From: Planctomycetota bacterium
GTDB taxonomy: Bacteria; Planctomycetota; PUPC01; JABMSA01; JAUWKK01
Direction: 5' to 3'
Assembly: GCA_030614245.1 (NCBI GenBank)
Contig: JAUWKK010000033.1
Coordinates: 1 to 13,411, forward strand
DNA length: 13,411 nt
Position 1 is the stretch's first letter; each line of letters starts with the position of its first letter. Made by a program: the position numbers and the translations under genes. The notes under the pieces were generated by a model. It did not search any database and was not told where the DNA came from. It was given only the letters and a program-made list of their open reading frames with translations. Positions 1 to 6,242 of this stretch are shown one piece after another.

Positions 1-632
1 ACGAAGAAGACCTCGCCGCCTTTGTATTCGTTCTTCCAGAGAGCGCCCATCTTTGCGTCGAACGAGCCGTGGCGGTTCATGTCCAGGTTGGACCAATTCA
101 TAATGTGGGCGTTCCAGAAGGATTCGATCAGCCGCTTGGTGGCCTTGGGATCGACTTCCCACATGAGCGCGTAGTAGGGGTAATTACATTTCAACTCGTG
201 GTGGTTTCTGGTGTATGCGAAGTGGACGGAATCCCTCGTTGCGTCGTAGGCGACATGTCCGCCCCAGTACAGCAGGCCGTTGCGACTCCGCAGATTCTCG
301 AAGGCATACTTGAGCGCGTCAACGGCTGCATTGCGGTATTTGGGCTCGCCGGTGAGCTTGCTGAGGCCATCGAGAGTGCGGAACAGGTTCTGCTGGCTGG
401 CCAGGTTGGAGACTATCCATACTCTTCCGCCTCGTTTCCACTTGCCGGGCTCCCGCGTGTCCACGTTAAGTCCGTCGACAAACAGCGGCGTATGTTTAGG
501 CCCGTACTTATCCCTGCCATGCTCGAGCACGTTATCGGCAAACTCGCGCACGCCCTTCACATACTTGTCCTCCCCGGCGCTCGCGGCCGAGAAGGCGCAC
601 AGCGTTGTCAGACAAATCGCCACAGCTCGCAT
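1..632 (-). CDS. Secreted protein of unknown function, N-terminal 210 residues (C-terminus beyond window)
   Basis: Reading leftward from an ATG at 632 gives an open frame to the window edge. The start has AAAGGA nine bases upstream. The first ~19 residues (MRAVAICLTTLCAFSAASA) look like a signal peptide with an AxA cleavage site, so the protein is exported. The mature part contains HTPLFVDGLN, W-x-V-SNLASQQNLFRTLDGL (about residues 73-92), a helix-rich stretch with TGEPKYRNAA, then LYWGGHVAYD and NYPYYALMWEVDP. This pattern of paired helices with aromatic and Gly-rich loops resembles (alpha/alpha)-toroid carbohydrate-active proteins, and I believe similar planctomycete/PVC proteins are often labelled pectate lyase-like, but I see no catalytic motif that fixes the activity. 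The opposite strand is also open here but lacks any such features. Gene reality is quite sure; function is not. Confidence 0.75.
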   Translation of the reverse strand, partial: MRAVAICLTTLCAFSAASAGEDKYVKGVREFADNVLEHGRDKYGPKHTPLFVDGLNVDTREPGKWKRGGRVWIVSNLASQQNLFRTLDGLSKLTGEPKYRNAAVDALKYAFENLRSRNGLLYWGGHVAYDATRDSVHFAYTRNHHELKCNYPYYALMWEVDPKATKRLIESFWNAHIMNWSNLDMNRHGSFDAKMGALWKNEYKGGEVFF

Positions 633-759
633 CTGGATACATCCTTTCAGGTTCCGTGTGCTCTCAAAGTAACGCATTGCCGCTATCATTCAAGATACTT
701 CAGCGGCACAAACTCTCCCATTCTCCGGCGCGTGTTGGACGTCGGCAGCCTCAGTTTCT

Positions 760-788
760 CTTATAGCAAAAAGTCAGTACATAGTCCA
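760..788 (-). promoter_or_regulatory. Candidate sigma-70 promoter for the secreted-protein gene
   Basis: On the minus strand TGGACT (783-788) is followed after 17 bases by TATAAG (760-765), 4/6 and 5/6 matches to consensus. It would give a leader of about 120 bases before the ATG at 632. A poorer alternative, TTGAAT (688-693) with TACTTT 16 bases on, lies closer to the gene. Confidence 0.35.
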
Positions 789-850
789 CTGCTGATTTGA
801 TGCGCAATGTGAGTAATTGTAAGTGGCTTTCGCGGCAAGAGTTGCGGCGG

Positions 851-1237
851 CTACCGGTTCTCCCTGGTCTTCAATCGCCGGTTGATTGGTTCCAGGGGAT
901 CGGCAGGCCCCTTGGCGGGATCGACGTACTTCGCCGGCGGGCCTCAGCCGTGTTGTCTCACGGCTGTCCCCTCTTGCGCCGAGCTCCCTGCCTTTGAGTC
1001 GAAAGGATGCTGCGAAGGCCTTGTAGTAATCGGAGAGGTTGGCCTTGTTCTCTTGTGCCGTCATCACCCCGATATAGTAGCTCTTCTTGCCCGACAGGAA
1101 TAGAACTCATCAAGTTTCTGCTGCCGGCTGCGTACAGCCTTCTGTGTCCCCAGATAGCGCGCTACCCGCCCGACCACGAACACCGCGGCGATCAAGACTG
1201 CCCACTTCGCCAGCCGATTCTTCTTCGTTGCTTACAT
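851..1237 (-). pseudogene. Broken gene for a small membrane-anchored protein (nonsense codon 2, two frame changes)
   Basis: An ATG at 1237 has a GGAG site seven bases upstream, but codon 2 is TAA. The same frame then reads without interruption KKNRLAKWAVLIAAVFVVGR...QQKLDEFYS, a basic start, one membrane helix and a polar tail, until about 1095. There the protein-like reading jumps by one base to LSGKKSYYIGVMTAQENKAN...LSDYYKAFAASFRLKGREL. Near 945-966, a perfect hairpin, it jumps again to PPAKYVDPAKGPADPLEPTN and ends at TAG (851-853). Codons in each piece favour G or C at position 3, which supports former coding. Sequencing errors could explain single shifts, but a stop at codon 2 plus two shifts makes decay more likely. 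I do not recognise the family. Confidence 0.6.
945..966. repeat. Perfect 8-bp hairpin inside the broken gene
   Basis: CAGCCGTG (945-952), loop TTGTCT, CACGGCTG (959-966). It lies exactly where the second frame change of the surrounding pseudogene is needed, so it may be a small inserted palindrome (REP-like) rather than native coding sequence. It has no T-run on either side and is not a convincing terminator. Confidence 0.45.
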
Positions 1238-1470
1238 CTTCTCGCTCCGGTGCTCTCGGCGTGGCTAGACACATACCCGCCTATAGCGGGGGCTACAATC
1301 ATCCGCCCCGCCTGCCCGGCTCAGGAGGGTTGGGGCTATGGTGTATCCCGCTTTCGGTTTTCTGTATCCCGCGCTGGACGCACACGATATCTGCGGGCAG
1401 CGTGGCTTGCTGTAGTGGTAGCAGGCGCAGCCTCAGATCCAAGCTCTACACAATCCGGAATCCGGCAGTG

Positions 1471-1800
1471 TCAGCCTCGTTCGAGGTCCAGCTTTACGCT
1501 TGAGGGCCAGTCGCTCGGAATGTGATGGCGCTTGCATCGGATGGTCGCATTACGGTGAGAGCAGGTTTCGCAGAAGCGGTTCCACGGGCCTTGCGAAAGG
1601 AACTTCTTGCCGCACCTCAGGCAGGTTCGGTGCTTGACAACAGAGCCTCTGCGCGCCGATGTGGCCTCCGCCATGAGCTTGCGCATGCTCAAGCGGCGTG
1701 CCGTTGTGGCTTGTCTGCGACAGGTGTCGCTGCAATACTTGCGTCGTGCATGCGGTACTGACTTGGTGCATCCCCTGTGTTGGCATTTCATTTTATTCAT
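1471..1800 (-). CDS. Small Cys-rich zinc-binding protein, 109 aa
   Basis: From ATG 1800 the protein begins MNKMKCQHRGC. Two zinc-binding modules are visible. The first is C-x4-C...YCSDTC followed by RRQATTARR, like the C-P-x-C...RRYCSDACRQ-type knuckle found in CGNR-like and other DNA-associated small proteins. The second, CLRCGKKF...GPWNRFCETC (C-x2-C...C-x2-C), spans roughly residues 60-80 and resembles a zinc ribbon seen in small phage- or planctomycete-type proteins. The charged regions between are Arg/Lys-rich, consistent with nucleic-acid binding (inference). The frame is open back to ATG 1908; ATG 1848 and ATG 1788 are other possible starts. I chose 1800 because GGGGA lies just upstream and the Cys pattern starts there. 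It has no visible operon partner; the broken gene lies downstream on the same strand. Confidence 0.7.
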   Translation of the reverse strand: MNKMKCQHRGCTKSVPHARRKYCSDTCRRQATTARRLSMRKLMAEATSARRGSVVKHRTCLRCGKKFLSQGPWNRFCETCSHRNATIRCKRHHIPSDWPSSVKLDLERG

Positions 1801-1926
1801 CCCATCCCCGTTCTGATACTTGAGACCGAACAAGGCCAGCAGATTCATCCTTCCCACCAATAGAACCCGATGCCACGGCGGAATCTGCGCCCGCCTGAAC
1901 GTGGTCATCGGCAGACTGCTATGAGA

Positions 1927-1937
1927 TATGAGTCATA
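1927..1937. promoter_or_regulatory. Short palindrome TATGA-G-TCATA upstream of the zinc-protein gene
   Basis: An 11-base odd-centred palindrome (TATGA 1927-1931, TCATA 1933-1937) lies in an AT-rich patch in the 3'-side spacer between dapA and the zinc-protein gene, on the upstream side of the latter. It might be an operator, but such a short palindrome can occur by chance. I found no good promoter hexamers here. Confidence 0.2.
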
Positions 1938-2084
1938 AAATGAGATTTGCGCCGGCATGTTTCGTTCGGATGGGCCACATTGCAGTGGTTTCATGCGGAA
2001 GGAATGCAAGACGTGCAGCACGTACGCCCGAAGTGCAATGACTGCCGCGTCGCGTTCGATGCGATCGACTTGGCAGCAGGGCGC

Positions 2085-3137
2085 TCAATCGCTGCAGGCG
2101 AGGGCGTCCCACACGGCGTCATCTTCGATCCGTGCGGCGAGGTCTGTGCCGTAATGCTCGGCAATGGGCTCGAGGATTTCGGGATTATTCTGGAAGACCT
2201 TTCGCGCGGCCGCGCGGACGACAGCCACGCCGGTGCGGGTCATCCTGCCGAGCGGCGGGCGGCGTGGTCCGGCAGGCATTCCAAGGCCGTTCATCAGCGT
2301 CTTGATCGGCAGCGGATTGCGGAACTTGTCGACGACTTCGAGCGTCGTTCCGCCGAGCTGCCGCTGGTTGCTGACGCTGACAGTGACGATCCCGAACAGC
2401 GGTGCGAGCGCTTCGCAGAGCTGCTCTGCGCGATTGAGATCGTGTGAGAGCACCGCGCGCGTCATCTCTTCTATGGCCCCGGGGGCGACGTTCGAGACGA
2501 CGGAAATGACGCCCGATGCGCGGATCAACTCATCCGCCATCATCTTGAATGTGAGATCGTCATCGCCCGAGATGATGTCGAACTTCTCGCCGACGAGTTC
2601 GCGCGTCCGGGCCATTCGCTCGAGATCGCCGGTTGCTTCCTTGACGGCGGATACGTTGGGATACGTATCGGCAAGGATAGCGAGGTCCTCCGGGCTGAGC
2701 TGGCAGCCGGTGCGCCCGGGTATGACGTAAGGCACGACCGTGATCGAGGGGAATTTCCTTGCGATGGCGCCGTGATACTCGAGGCGCAGCTCGAGCGACG
2801 AGGGGCCATTGTAATAGCAATCAACGAGCAATACCGCGTCGGCTCCGGCATTGGCGGCGTGTGCTGATGCCGAGATAGCCTCACGGGTGGAGTTACTCCC
2901 CGTGCCGGCGATCACGCGGCAGTTGCCGCGTGCTGCGCTGATCGCCCGGTCGATAACGTCATTGTGTTCATCCCAGTCGAGCGTCGGCGATTCGCCGGTC
3001 GTGCCCACCGGCAACATGCCGCTGATGCCCTGGGCTATCTGAAACTCGAGGTTACGCTTGTAACCGGGCCAATCGACCTGCCCGTTGGCCCTGAAAGGCG
3101 TCACGAGCGCGGTCCAGGCCCCCTCCATCTTGATCAT
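2085..3137 (-). CDS. dapA: 4-hydroxy-tetrahydrodipicolinate synthase family protein (DapA-like), 350 aa
   Basis: A class I aldolase of the DapA/NAL family. DapA condenses pyruvate with aspartate semialdehyde in lysine and diaminopimelate synthesis, in the cytosol. Visible active-site features: GTTGES at residues 45-50 (pyruvate carboxylate binding Thr-Thr), Tyr109, Tyr137 in VVPYVIPGRTG, Arg142 (equivalent of the E. coli Arg138 that binds the aspartate-semialdehyde carboxylate) and the Schiff-base Lys166 in SAVKEATGD. Presence of the Arg favours true DapA over other family aldolases, though related activities cannot be excluded. At 350 residues it is about 50 longer than usual because of a C-terminal helical tail after roughly residue 300. 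The ATG at 3137 has GGGGA six bases upstream. The 36-residue basic-protein gene lies 106 bases upstream on the same strand and its promoter may serve both. Confidence 0.88.
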   Translation of the reverse strand: MIKMEGAWTALVTPFRANGQVDWPGYKRNLEFQIAQGISGMLPVGTTGESPTLDWDEHNDVIDRAISAARGNCRVIAGTGSNSTREAISASAHAANAGADAVLLVDCYYNGPSSLELRLEYHGAIARKFPSITVVPYVIPGRTGCQLSPEDLAILADTYPNVSAVKEATGDLERMARTRELVGEKFDIISGDDDLTFKMMADELIRASGVISVVSNVAPGAIEEMTRAVLSHDLNRAEQLCEALAPLFGIVTVSVSNQRQLGGTTLEVVDKFRNPLPIKTLMNGLGMPAGPRRPPLGRMTRTGVAVVRAAARKVFQNNPEILEPIAEHYGTDLAARIEDDAVWDALACSD

Positions 3138-3243
3138 TTAACTTCCCCGTAAACGTGGATCGTCTGGCGCCCCACACCAAACGTCGCAGATTCCCAGAAG
3201 GTGCCTCCGATACTTCGAACGGGCGCCCGCAGTCTGGCGCGGA

Positions 3244-3354
3244 TTACCAGGACTTGGTCTGCCGCTTCTTTTTCTTTGCCTTGCGCTTCTCTTTCAGGCT
3301 CTTTTGAGACTTCGTCGGGGCTTTCTTCTCGCCTTTGTCGCGTGATTTGGACAT
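3244..3354 (-). CDS. Very small lysine-rich protein, 36 aa
   Basis: The minus strand has a strong AGGAGG site (within 3361-3367), six bases, then ATG at 3354 and a frame of 36 codons ending in TAA (3244-3246). The product starts MSKSRDKGEKKAPTKSQKSL and is followed by a Lys/Arg run, KEKRKAKKKK, ending in TKSW; nearly half the residues are Lys or Arg. It is probably disordered and may bind nucleic acid or ribosomes (inference). I recall similar MSKSRDKGKK-type micro-proteins in planctomycetes and other environmental bacteria but know of no function. The good ribosome site, a near-consensus promoter 60 bases upstream and the codon pattern make it real rather than chance. It is shorter than usual ORF-calling limits. 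Confidence 0.72.
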   Translation of the reverse strand: MSKSRDKGEKKAPTKSQKSLKEKRKAKKKKRQTKSW

Positions 3355-3415
3355 CTCTATGCCTCCTTATTGCCCGCCGGACGACGGGGCGGCGCATTGT
3401 CTCCTGTCGGGTGAG

Positions 3416-3445
3416 AGTCTATGCGAAACGGGCCCCTATTGTCAA
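3416..3445 (-). promoter_or_regulatory. Sigma-70-like promoter for the lysine-rich protein (and probably dapA)
   Basis: Minus strand: TTGACA (3440-3445, perfect), 18-base spacer, TAGACT (3416-3421, 4/6). The predicted start lies near 3409, about 55 bases before the ATG at 3354. Confidence 0.6.
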
Positions 3446-3548
3446 GTGGAAATCGTCGCGCGCAGATGAGGATGCTATGATGCCACGCAGGAGCGAGCAA
3501 TCAAAGAGGCATGGTCGAAGGAAGTCTCGGCTGTGGTGAAGGCTGCTC

Positions 3549-3700
3549 TCACCCTTCCGGCTCGAGCATCTTGCCGAAAGGCTCGGGCACCGGCTGGCAT
3601 CTTGGCGCGAGCAGTTTGATCGGCAGCAGCAGTGAATCGGCGTGGAAGATGACGAGTTGGCTCTTGGGCTTGCGGCCGCAGCCTCCCATACGAGAAGCGG
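3549..3700 (-). pseudogene. Probable C-terminal remnant of a protein gene, family unknown
   Basis: About 50 codons ending at TGA (3549-3551). Roughly four-fifths of the codons in the last 36 end in G or C, like the neighbouring real genes, and the peptide QLVIFHADSLLLPIKLLAPR reads as a normal hydrophobic core segment. Upstream the frame continues to 3932 but becomes less protein-like, and no start with a ribosome site is seen (ATG 3687 has none). It could also be the shadow of a coding plus strand. I do not recognise the family. Confidence 0.3.
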
Positions 3701-3996
3701 TCACGATCCCGGCCGGCCAGGGTAATCTGAGGACTGGCTTCGGCGGACTAGTCAAACACATTCCCTGGCCCGGCCGGAGACCTAAAGAGGATAACTCCGG
3801 TTTGGCCCGCCGCTGCATCTGAATTGCGGCAGATGCACACGCCAGCCTCTCGACCTGTTGGTGTAACGCAAAACGCGTACCGCTGCTGAGGCAACGCGCC
3901 CCTATTGGCGCTCGATAGTGGCTGGAGGCCAAGGTTTACGTTCACTTGCAGTATCTGCTTGACGTCACGTGCCCGGGCCGGTTGCAGGGCCAGAAA

Positions 3997-4021
3997 GGCA
4001 CTACGCAGGAGAAGTAGTGCC
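3997..4021 (-). terminator. Hairpin downstream of the purB-DUF2007 operon, likely weak terminator
   Basis: Perfect 8-bp stem GGCACTAC (3997-4004) / GTAGTGCC (4014-4021) with a 9-base loop, starting about 30 bases after the stop codon of the DUF2007-type gene. Read in the minus direction it is followed by TTTCT, a poor T-run, so termination may be weak or assisted. Confidence 0.5.
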
Positions 4022-4052
4022 ATATTGGCACAACCTCGGCGGGGCTTTCGGG

Positions 4053-4358
4053 CTATTGGCTGTCGTCGGCTTCGTCGGCCTGTTCCGCCTGCTGGTCCAA
4101 TCCTTCCAGCAGGTCGGTGATGATCCCCTCGGCACGGTCGCGGTCTGTCGTCAGGACGAGGACCTGCCCCCAGCCGTGGGTCGGTGTCAGGATGCCGTCG
4201 AGCGCCCTGCTGTCGAATGTCTCGACCATCACCGGGATGCCCTCGGCTTTGAGCGCATCCTCGATCACCAGCGCCTCGGCGAGGCAGCCGGCCGTGTGAA
4301 CGTTGCACGTCTCGCCTTCACGTATCAACTGATCCGCTGGCTCATCTTCCATTTTCAT
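4053..4358 (-). CDS. DUF2007-type small protein, 101 aa
   Basis: The core (about residues 18-90) carries LAEALVIEDALKAEGIPVMV, then FDSRALDG and GWGQVLVLTTDRDRAEGIIT, the pattern of the DUF2007 (putative signal-transducing) family: a short ferredoxin-like fold that begins with a change-of-access helix and ends in the V-x-V---D-x-x-x-A segment. The biochemical role is unknown. The C-terminus is acidic. Its ATG (4356-4358) overlaps the purB stop by four bases (ATGA), so it is translated from the purB message. A GAGG site lies too close to that ATG but is eight bases before a second in-frame ATG at 4352, which may be the true start. The pairing with purB is probably one of convenience; no mechanistic link is evident. 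Confidence 0.72.
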   Translation of the reverse strand: MKMEDEPADQLIREGETCNVHTAGCLAEALVIEDALKAEGIPVMVETFDSRALDGILTPTHGWGQVLVLTTDRDRAEGIITDLLEGLDQQAEQADEADDSQ

Positions 4359-5803
4359 ATCCTCAGGTTGCTCTTCCGGCCAAGTTGGGTTGAATATCTC
4401 CGGCGGATCGGAGCGACTACGCTTCGGATGAACTTCTGGACCTGCTGCGGTGCGCGGCCGACGAACTTCTTCGGATCGACCAGATTGGGGATGTCGTCGC
4501 GTATTGCGGCGAATGCATCGTCCGTTCCGATTCGTTCGAGGAGGTCGTTGTCGCCGCCTTCGAGCTTAACGCGCTTTGCGGCGGCCATCGAATGGGTCCT
4601 GATTCGCGCGTGCAGCTTCTGACGGTCGCCGCCGGCCTGCACTGCTGCCATCAGGATGGCCTCGGTGGCCATGAAAGGCAGCTCGCGGGCGAGGTTGGCC
4701 CCGATCATCTCGGGATAGACGACCAGCCCGCTCGACACGTTCAGGCATATCTCGAGAATGCCGTCTGCGATGAGGAAGCCTTCCGCCAGGCTGACGCGGC
4801 GGTTGGCCGAATCGTCGAGCGTGCGTTCCAGCCACTGCTCTGCGGCGGTGAGTGCGCCATTGAGCGAATTGCTGATCAGCAGCCGCGCGAGGGCGGTGAG
4901 CCGCTCGGCTCGCATCGGGTTCCGCTTGTAGGCCATCGCGGAGGAGCCGATCTGCTTCTTCTCGAAGGGTTCTTCGATCTCCTTGAGCCGGGCCAGCAGG
5001 CGGATGTCGTTGGCGAACTTGTGTGCGGTCTGCCCCAGGCCCGAGAGCGCGGCAAGTATCCGGGCATCCACCTTGCGCGGATACGTCTGCCCGGTGACGT
5101 CGTAAGTTTTGTCGAAGCCGATCTTTTTTGCGACGAGCGCGTCGAGCTTCTCGACCTTGCGGTGATCGCCGTCGAAGAGCTGGAGGAAGCTCGCCTGGGT
5201 GCCTGTCGTGCCCTTCACGCCGCGTGCTCGAAGCTGCTTGCGGCGCAGCTCGAGTTCGGCGAGGTCCATTGCGAAATCCTGCACCCACAGGCACGCGCGC
5301 TTGCCGACGGTCGTCGGCTGGGCCGGCTGGAAATGCGTATGCCCGAGCGTCGGCAGGTCCTTGTATTTCTCGGCGAAGGCGGCCAGGCGGTCGATCACGT
5401 TCGCCAGGCGGACTATGCACATGTCGAGCGCCTCGGCGAGGATTACGAGGTCGGCGTTGTCGCCGACGAAACAGCTCGTGGCCCCGAGGTGGATGACCGG
5501 CTGCGCGGCGGGGCACTGCTTGCCGAAGGCATAGACGTGAGCCATTACGTCGTGCCTGACCTCGCGCTCGCGGGCCTCGGCGACTTCGAAGTTAATGTCG
5601 TCGGCAAAGCGCTTCATTTCGGCGATCTGTTTCTGGGTGATCTTCAGGCCGAGCTCGCGTTCGGCCTCGGCGAGCGCGATCCAGAGCCGCCGCCACGTGC
5701 GGAACTTCTTCTCGGCCGAGAAGAGATAGCTCATCTCGGGTGTCGCGTTGCGCGTTACGAGCGGCGACACGTAGACATCGTATCTGTCCTGTTTCTTCTT
5801 CAT
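4355..5803 (-). CDS. purB: Adenylosuccinate lyase, 482 aa
   Basis: Catalyses two fumarate-releasing steps in purine synthesis: SAICAR to AICAR, and adenylosuccinate to AMP, as a cytosolic homotetramer. Family marks in order: RHDVMAH (residues 83-89), IHLGATS (104-110), GHTHFQPAQ (154-162, the conserved His pair), KGTTGT (197-202) and the fumarase/aspartase signature GSSAMAYKRNP (286-296) with the mobile-loop catalytic Ser (288 or 289). The sequence resembles the longer, eukaryote-like PurB class more than the short Bacillus type (about 430 aa). ATG 5803 has GAGGGG about five bases upstream. A strong promoter is present upstream, and the downstream DUF2007 gene overlaps by four bases, so the two form an operon. 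The plus strand is open across most of this gene, which is just a codon-bias shadow. Confidence 0.95.
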   Translation of the reverse strand: MKKKQDRYDVYVSPLVTRNATPEMSYLFSAEKKFRTWRRLWIALAEAERELGLKITQKQIAEMKRFADDINFEVAEAREREVRHDVMAHVYAFGKQCPAAQPVIHLGATSCFVGDNADLVILAEALDMCIVRLANVIDRLAAFAEKYKDLPTLGHTHFQPAQPTTVGKRACLWVQDFAMDLAELELRRKQLRARGVKGTTGTQASFLQLFDGDHRKVEKLDALVAKKIGFDKTYDVTGQTYPRKVDARILAALSGLGQTAHKFANDIRLLARLKEIEEPFEKKQIGSSAMAYKRNPMRAERLTALARLLISNSLNGALTAAEQWLERTLDDSANRRVSLAEGFLIADGILEICLNVSSGLVVYPEMIGANLARELPFMATEAILMAAVQAGGDRQKLHARIRTHSMAAAKRVKLEGGDNDLLERIGTDDAFAAIRDDIPNLVDPKKFVGRAPQQVQKFIRSVVAPIRRRYSTQLGRKSNLRI

Positions 5804-5863
5804 TGTGCCCCCTCAGTCCTTCCGTGACCATCTGATGCCGTTGGCCGTCAATAACCGTGAGCC

Positions 5864-5892
5864 ATTGTAGCGGCAAGAGGGCGGCGGGTCAA
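5864..5892 (-). promoter_or_regulatory. Strong sigma-70-like promoter of the purB operon
   Basis: Minus strand: TTGACC (5887-5892, 5/6), 17-base spacer, TACAAT (5864-5869, 5/6). Predicted transcription start near 5857, giving a leader of about 55 bases before the purB ATG. Confidence 0.7.
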
Positions 5893-5906
5893 CGGGAAGG
5901 AAATGG

Positions 5907-6242
5907 AACCACAGATGAAGAGGCCTGGGTGCCGCCATGTGGCATCTTCTTCTTATCTGTCTCCTATCTGTGTTCATCAGCGTTCATCCGCGGTTTGAAT
6001 CTTCTGCTCAGGGTGATGGAACCGCAGACAAAGAGGCCTATCTGCGGAGATGTGGCATCTTCTTCTTATCTGTTTCCTATCTGTGTTCATCAGCGTTCAT
6101 CCGCGGTATGAATCTTCTGCTCTATGGTGATGGAACCACAGATAAACACAGATGAACGCAGATGAAGAGGCCTGGGTGCCGCCATGTGGCATCTTCTTCT
6201 TATCTGTTTCCTATCTGTGTTCATCAGCGTTCATCCGCGGTT
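5907..6242. repeat. Three tandem copies of a palindromic-ended element
   Basis: Copies at 5907-5995 (89 bases), 6020-6108 (89) and 6134-6242 (109), separated by related spacers starting TGAATCTTCTGCTC, so the period is about 113. Each starts AACC(A/G)CAGA and ends with ATCTGTGTTCATCAGCGTTC then ATCCGCGGT. The end is the imperfect inverse of the start (AACCACAGAT...AACACAGATGAACGCAGAT in copy 3), so each copy has terminal inverted repeats like a small non-autonomous element. Copies 1 and 3 share the middle GAAGAGGCCTGGGTGCCGCC; copy 2 differs there. The ~20-base insert in copy 3 is the fuller left end. ACAGAT/AACACAGAT-type repeats are common in environmental bacterial genomes; the source transposase is not here. 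The stretch has no gene of its own, and copy 3 runs into the methyltransferase end. Confidence 0.85.

Larger units (their letters stand above)
3446..4052. other. Weakly coding 600-base stretch between the purB operon and the dapA region
   Basis: No convincing intact gene. On the minus strand one frame ends at 3549-3551 (TGA), and its last ~50 codons (3552-3700, QLVIFHADSLLLPIKLLAP then ...PFGKMLEPEG) have strongly coding-like codon choice, so they look like the tail of a decayed gene. An overlapping minus frame (3748-4025) begins MALLLLRSAFLALQPARA and ends SPAGPGNVFD; it looks signal-peptide-like but has no ribosome site, and its 5' end overlaps the terminator-like hairpin at 3997-4021. A plus frame from 3511 or 3643 to 3822 is also open. 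I cannot decide which strand was coding. Confidence 0.5.

Noticed and set aside
69..800. 243-codon open frame on the plus strand over the secreted-protein gene
   Set aside because: The minus frame has a ribosome site, a signal peptide and protein-like composition; the plus frame has none and merely mirrors it.
1268..1284. CCCGC-CTATA-GCGGG hairpin as a terminator
   Set aside because: Only five base pairs and no T-run; it lies upstream of the broken gene on the minus strand, where a terminator has no obvious job.
3134..3397. 87-codon minus frame starting near an AGGAG and running over the lysine-rich gene into the dapA start
   Set aside because: It overlaps the better supported 36-residue gene in another frame and its composition is Arg-rich low-complexity; the AGGAG is too close to its ATG.
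4592..5827. 411-codon open frame on the plus strand across purB
   Set aside because: It is the complement of a strongly supported purB with all family motifs; the protein shows no domain and the openness follows from GC-rich codon bias.
5857..6155. Plus-strand frames with repeating FFLSVSYLCSSAFIRG-like peptides
   Set aside because: They arise from the three tandem element copies and are open in several frames; not a real repeat protein.
5907..6242. CRISPR array
   Set aside because: Only three long (89-109 base) copies with near-identical spacers and inverted-repeat ends; no short repeats with unique spacers and no cas genes.
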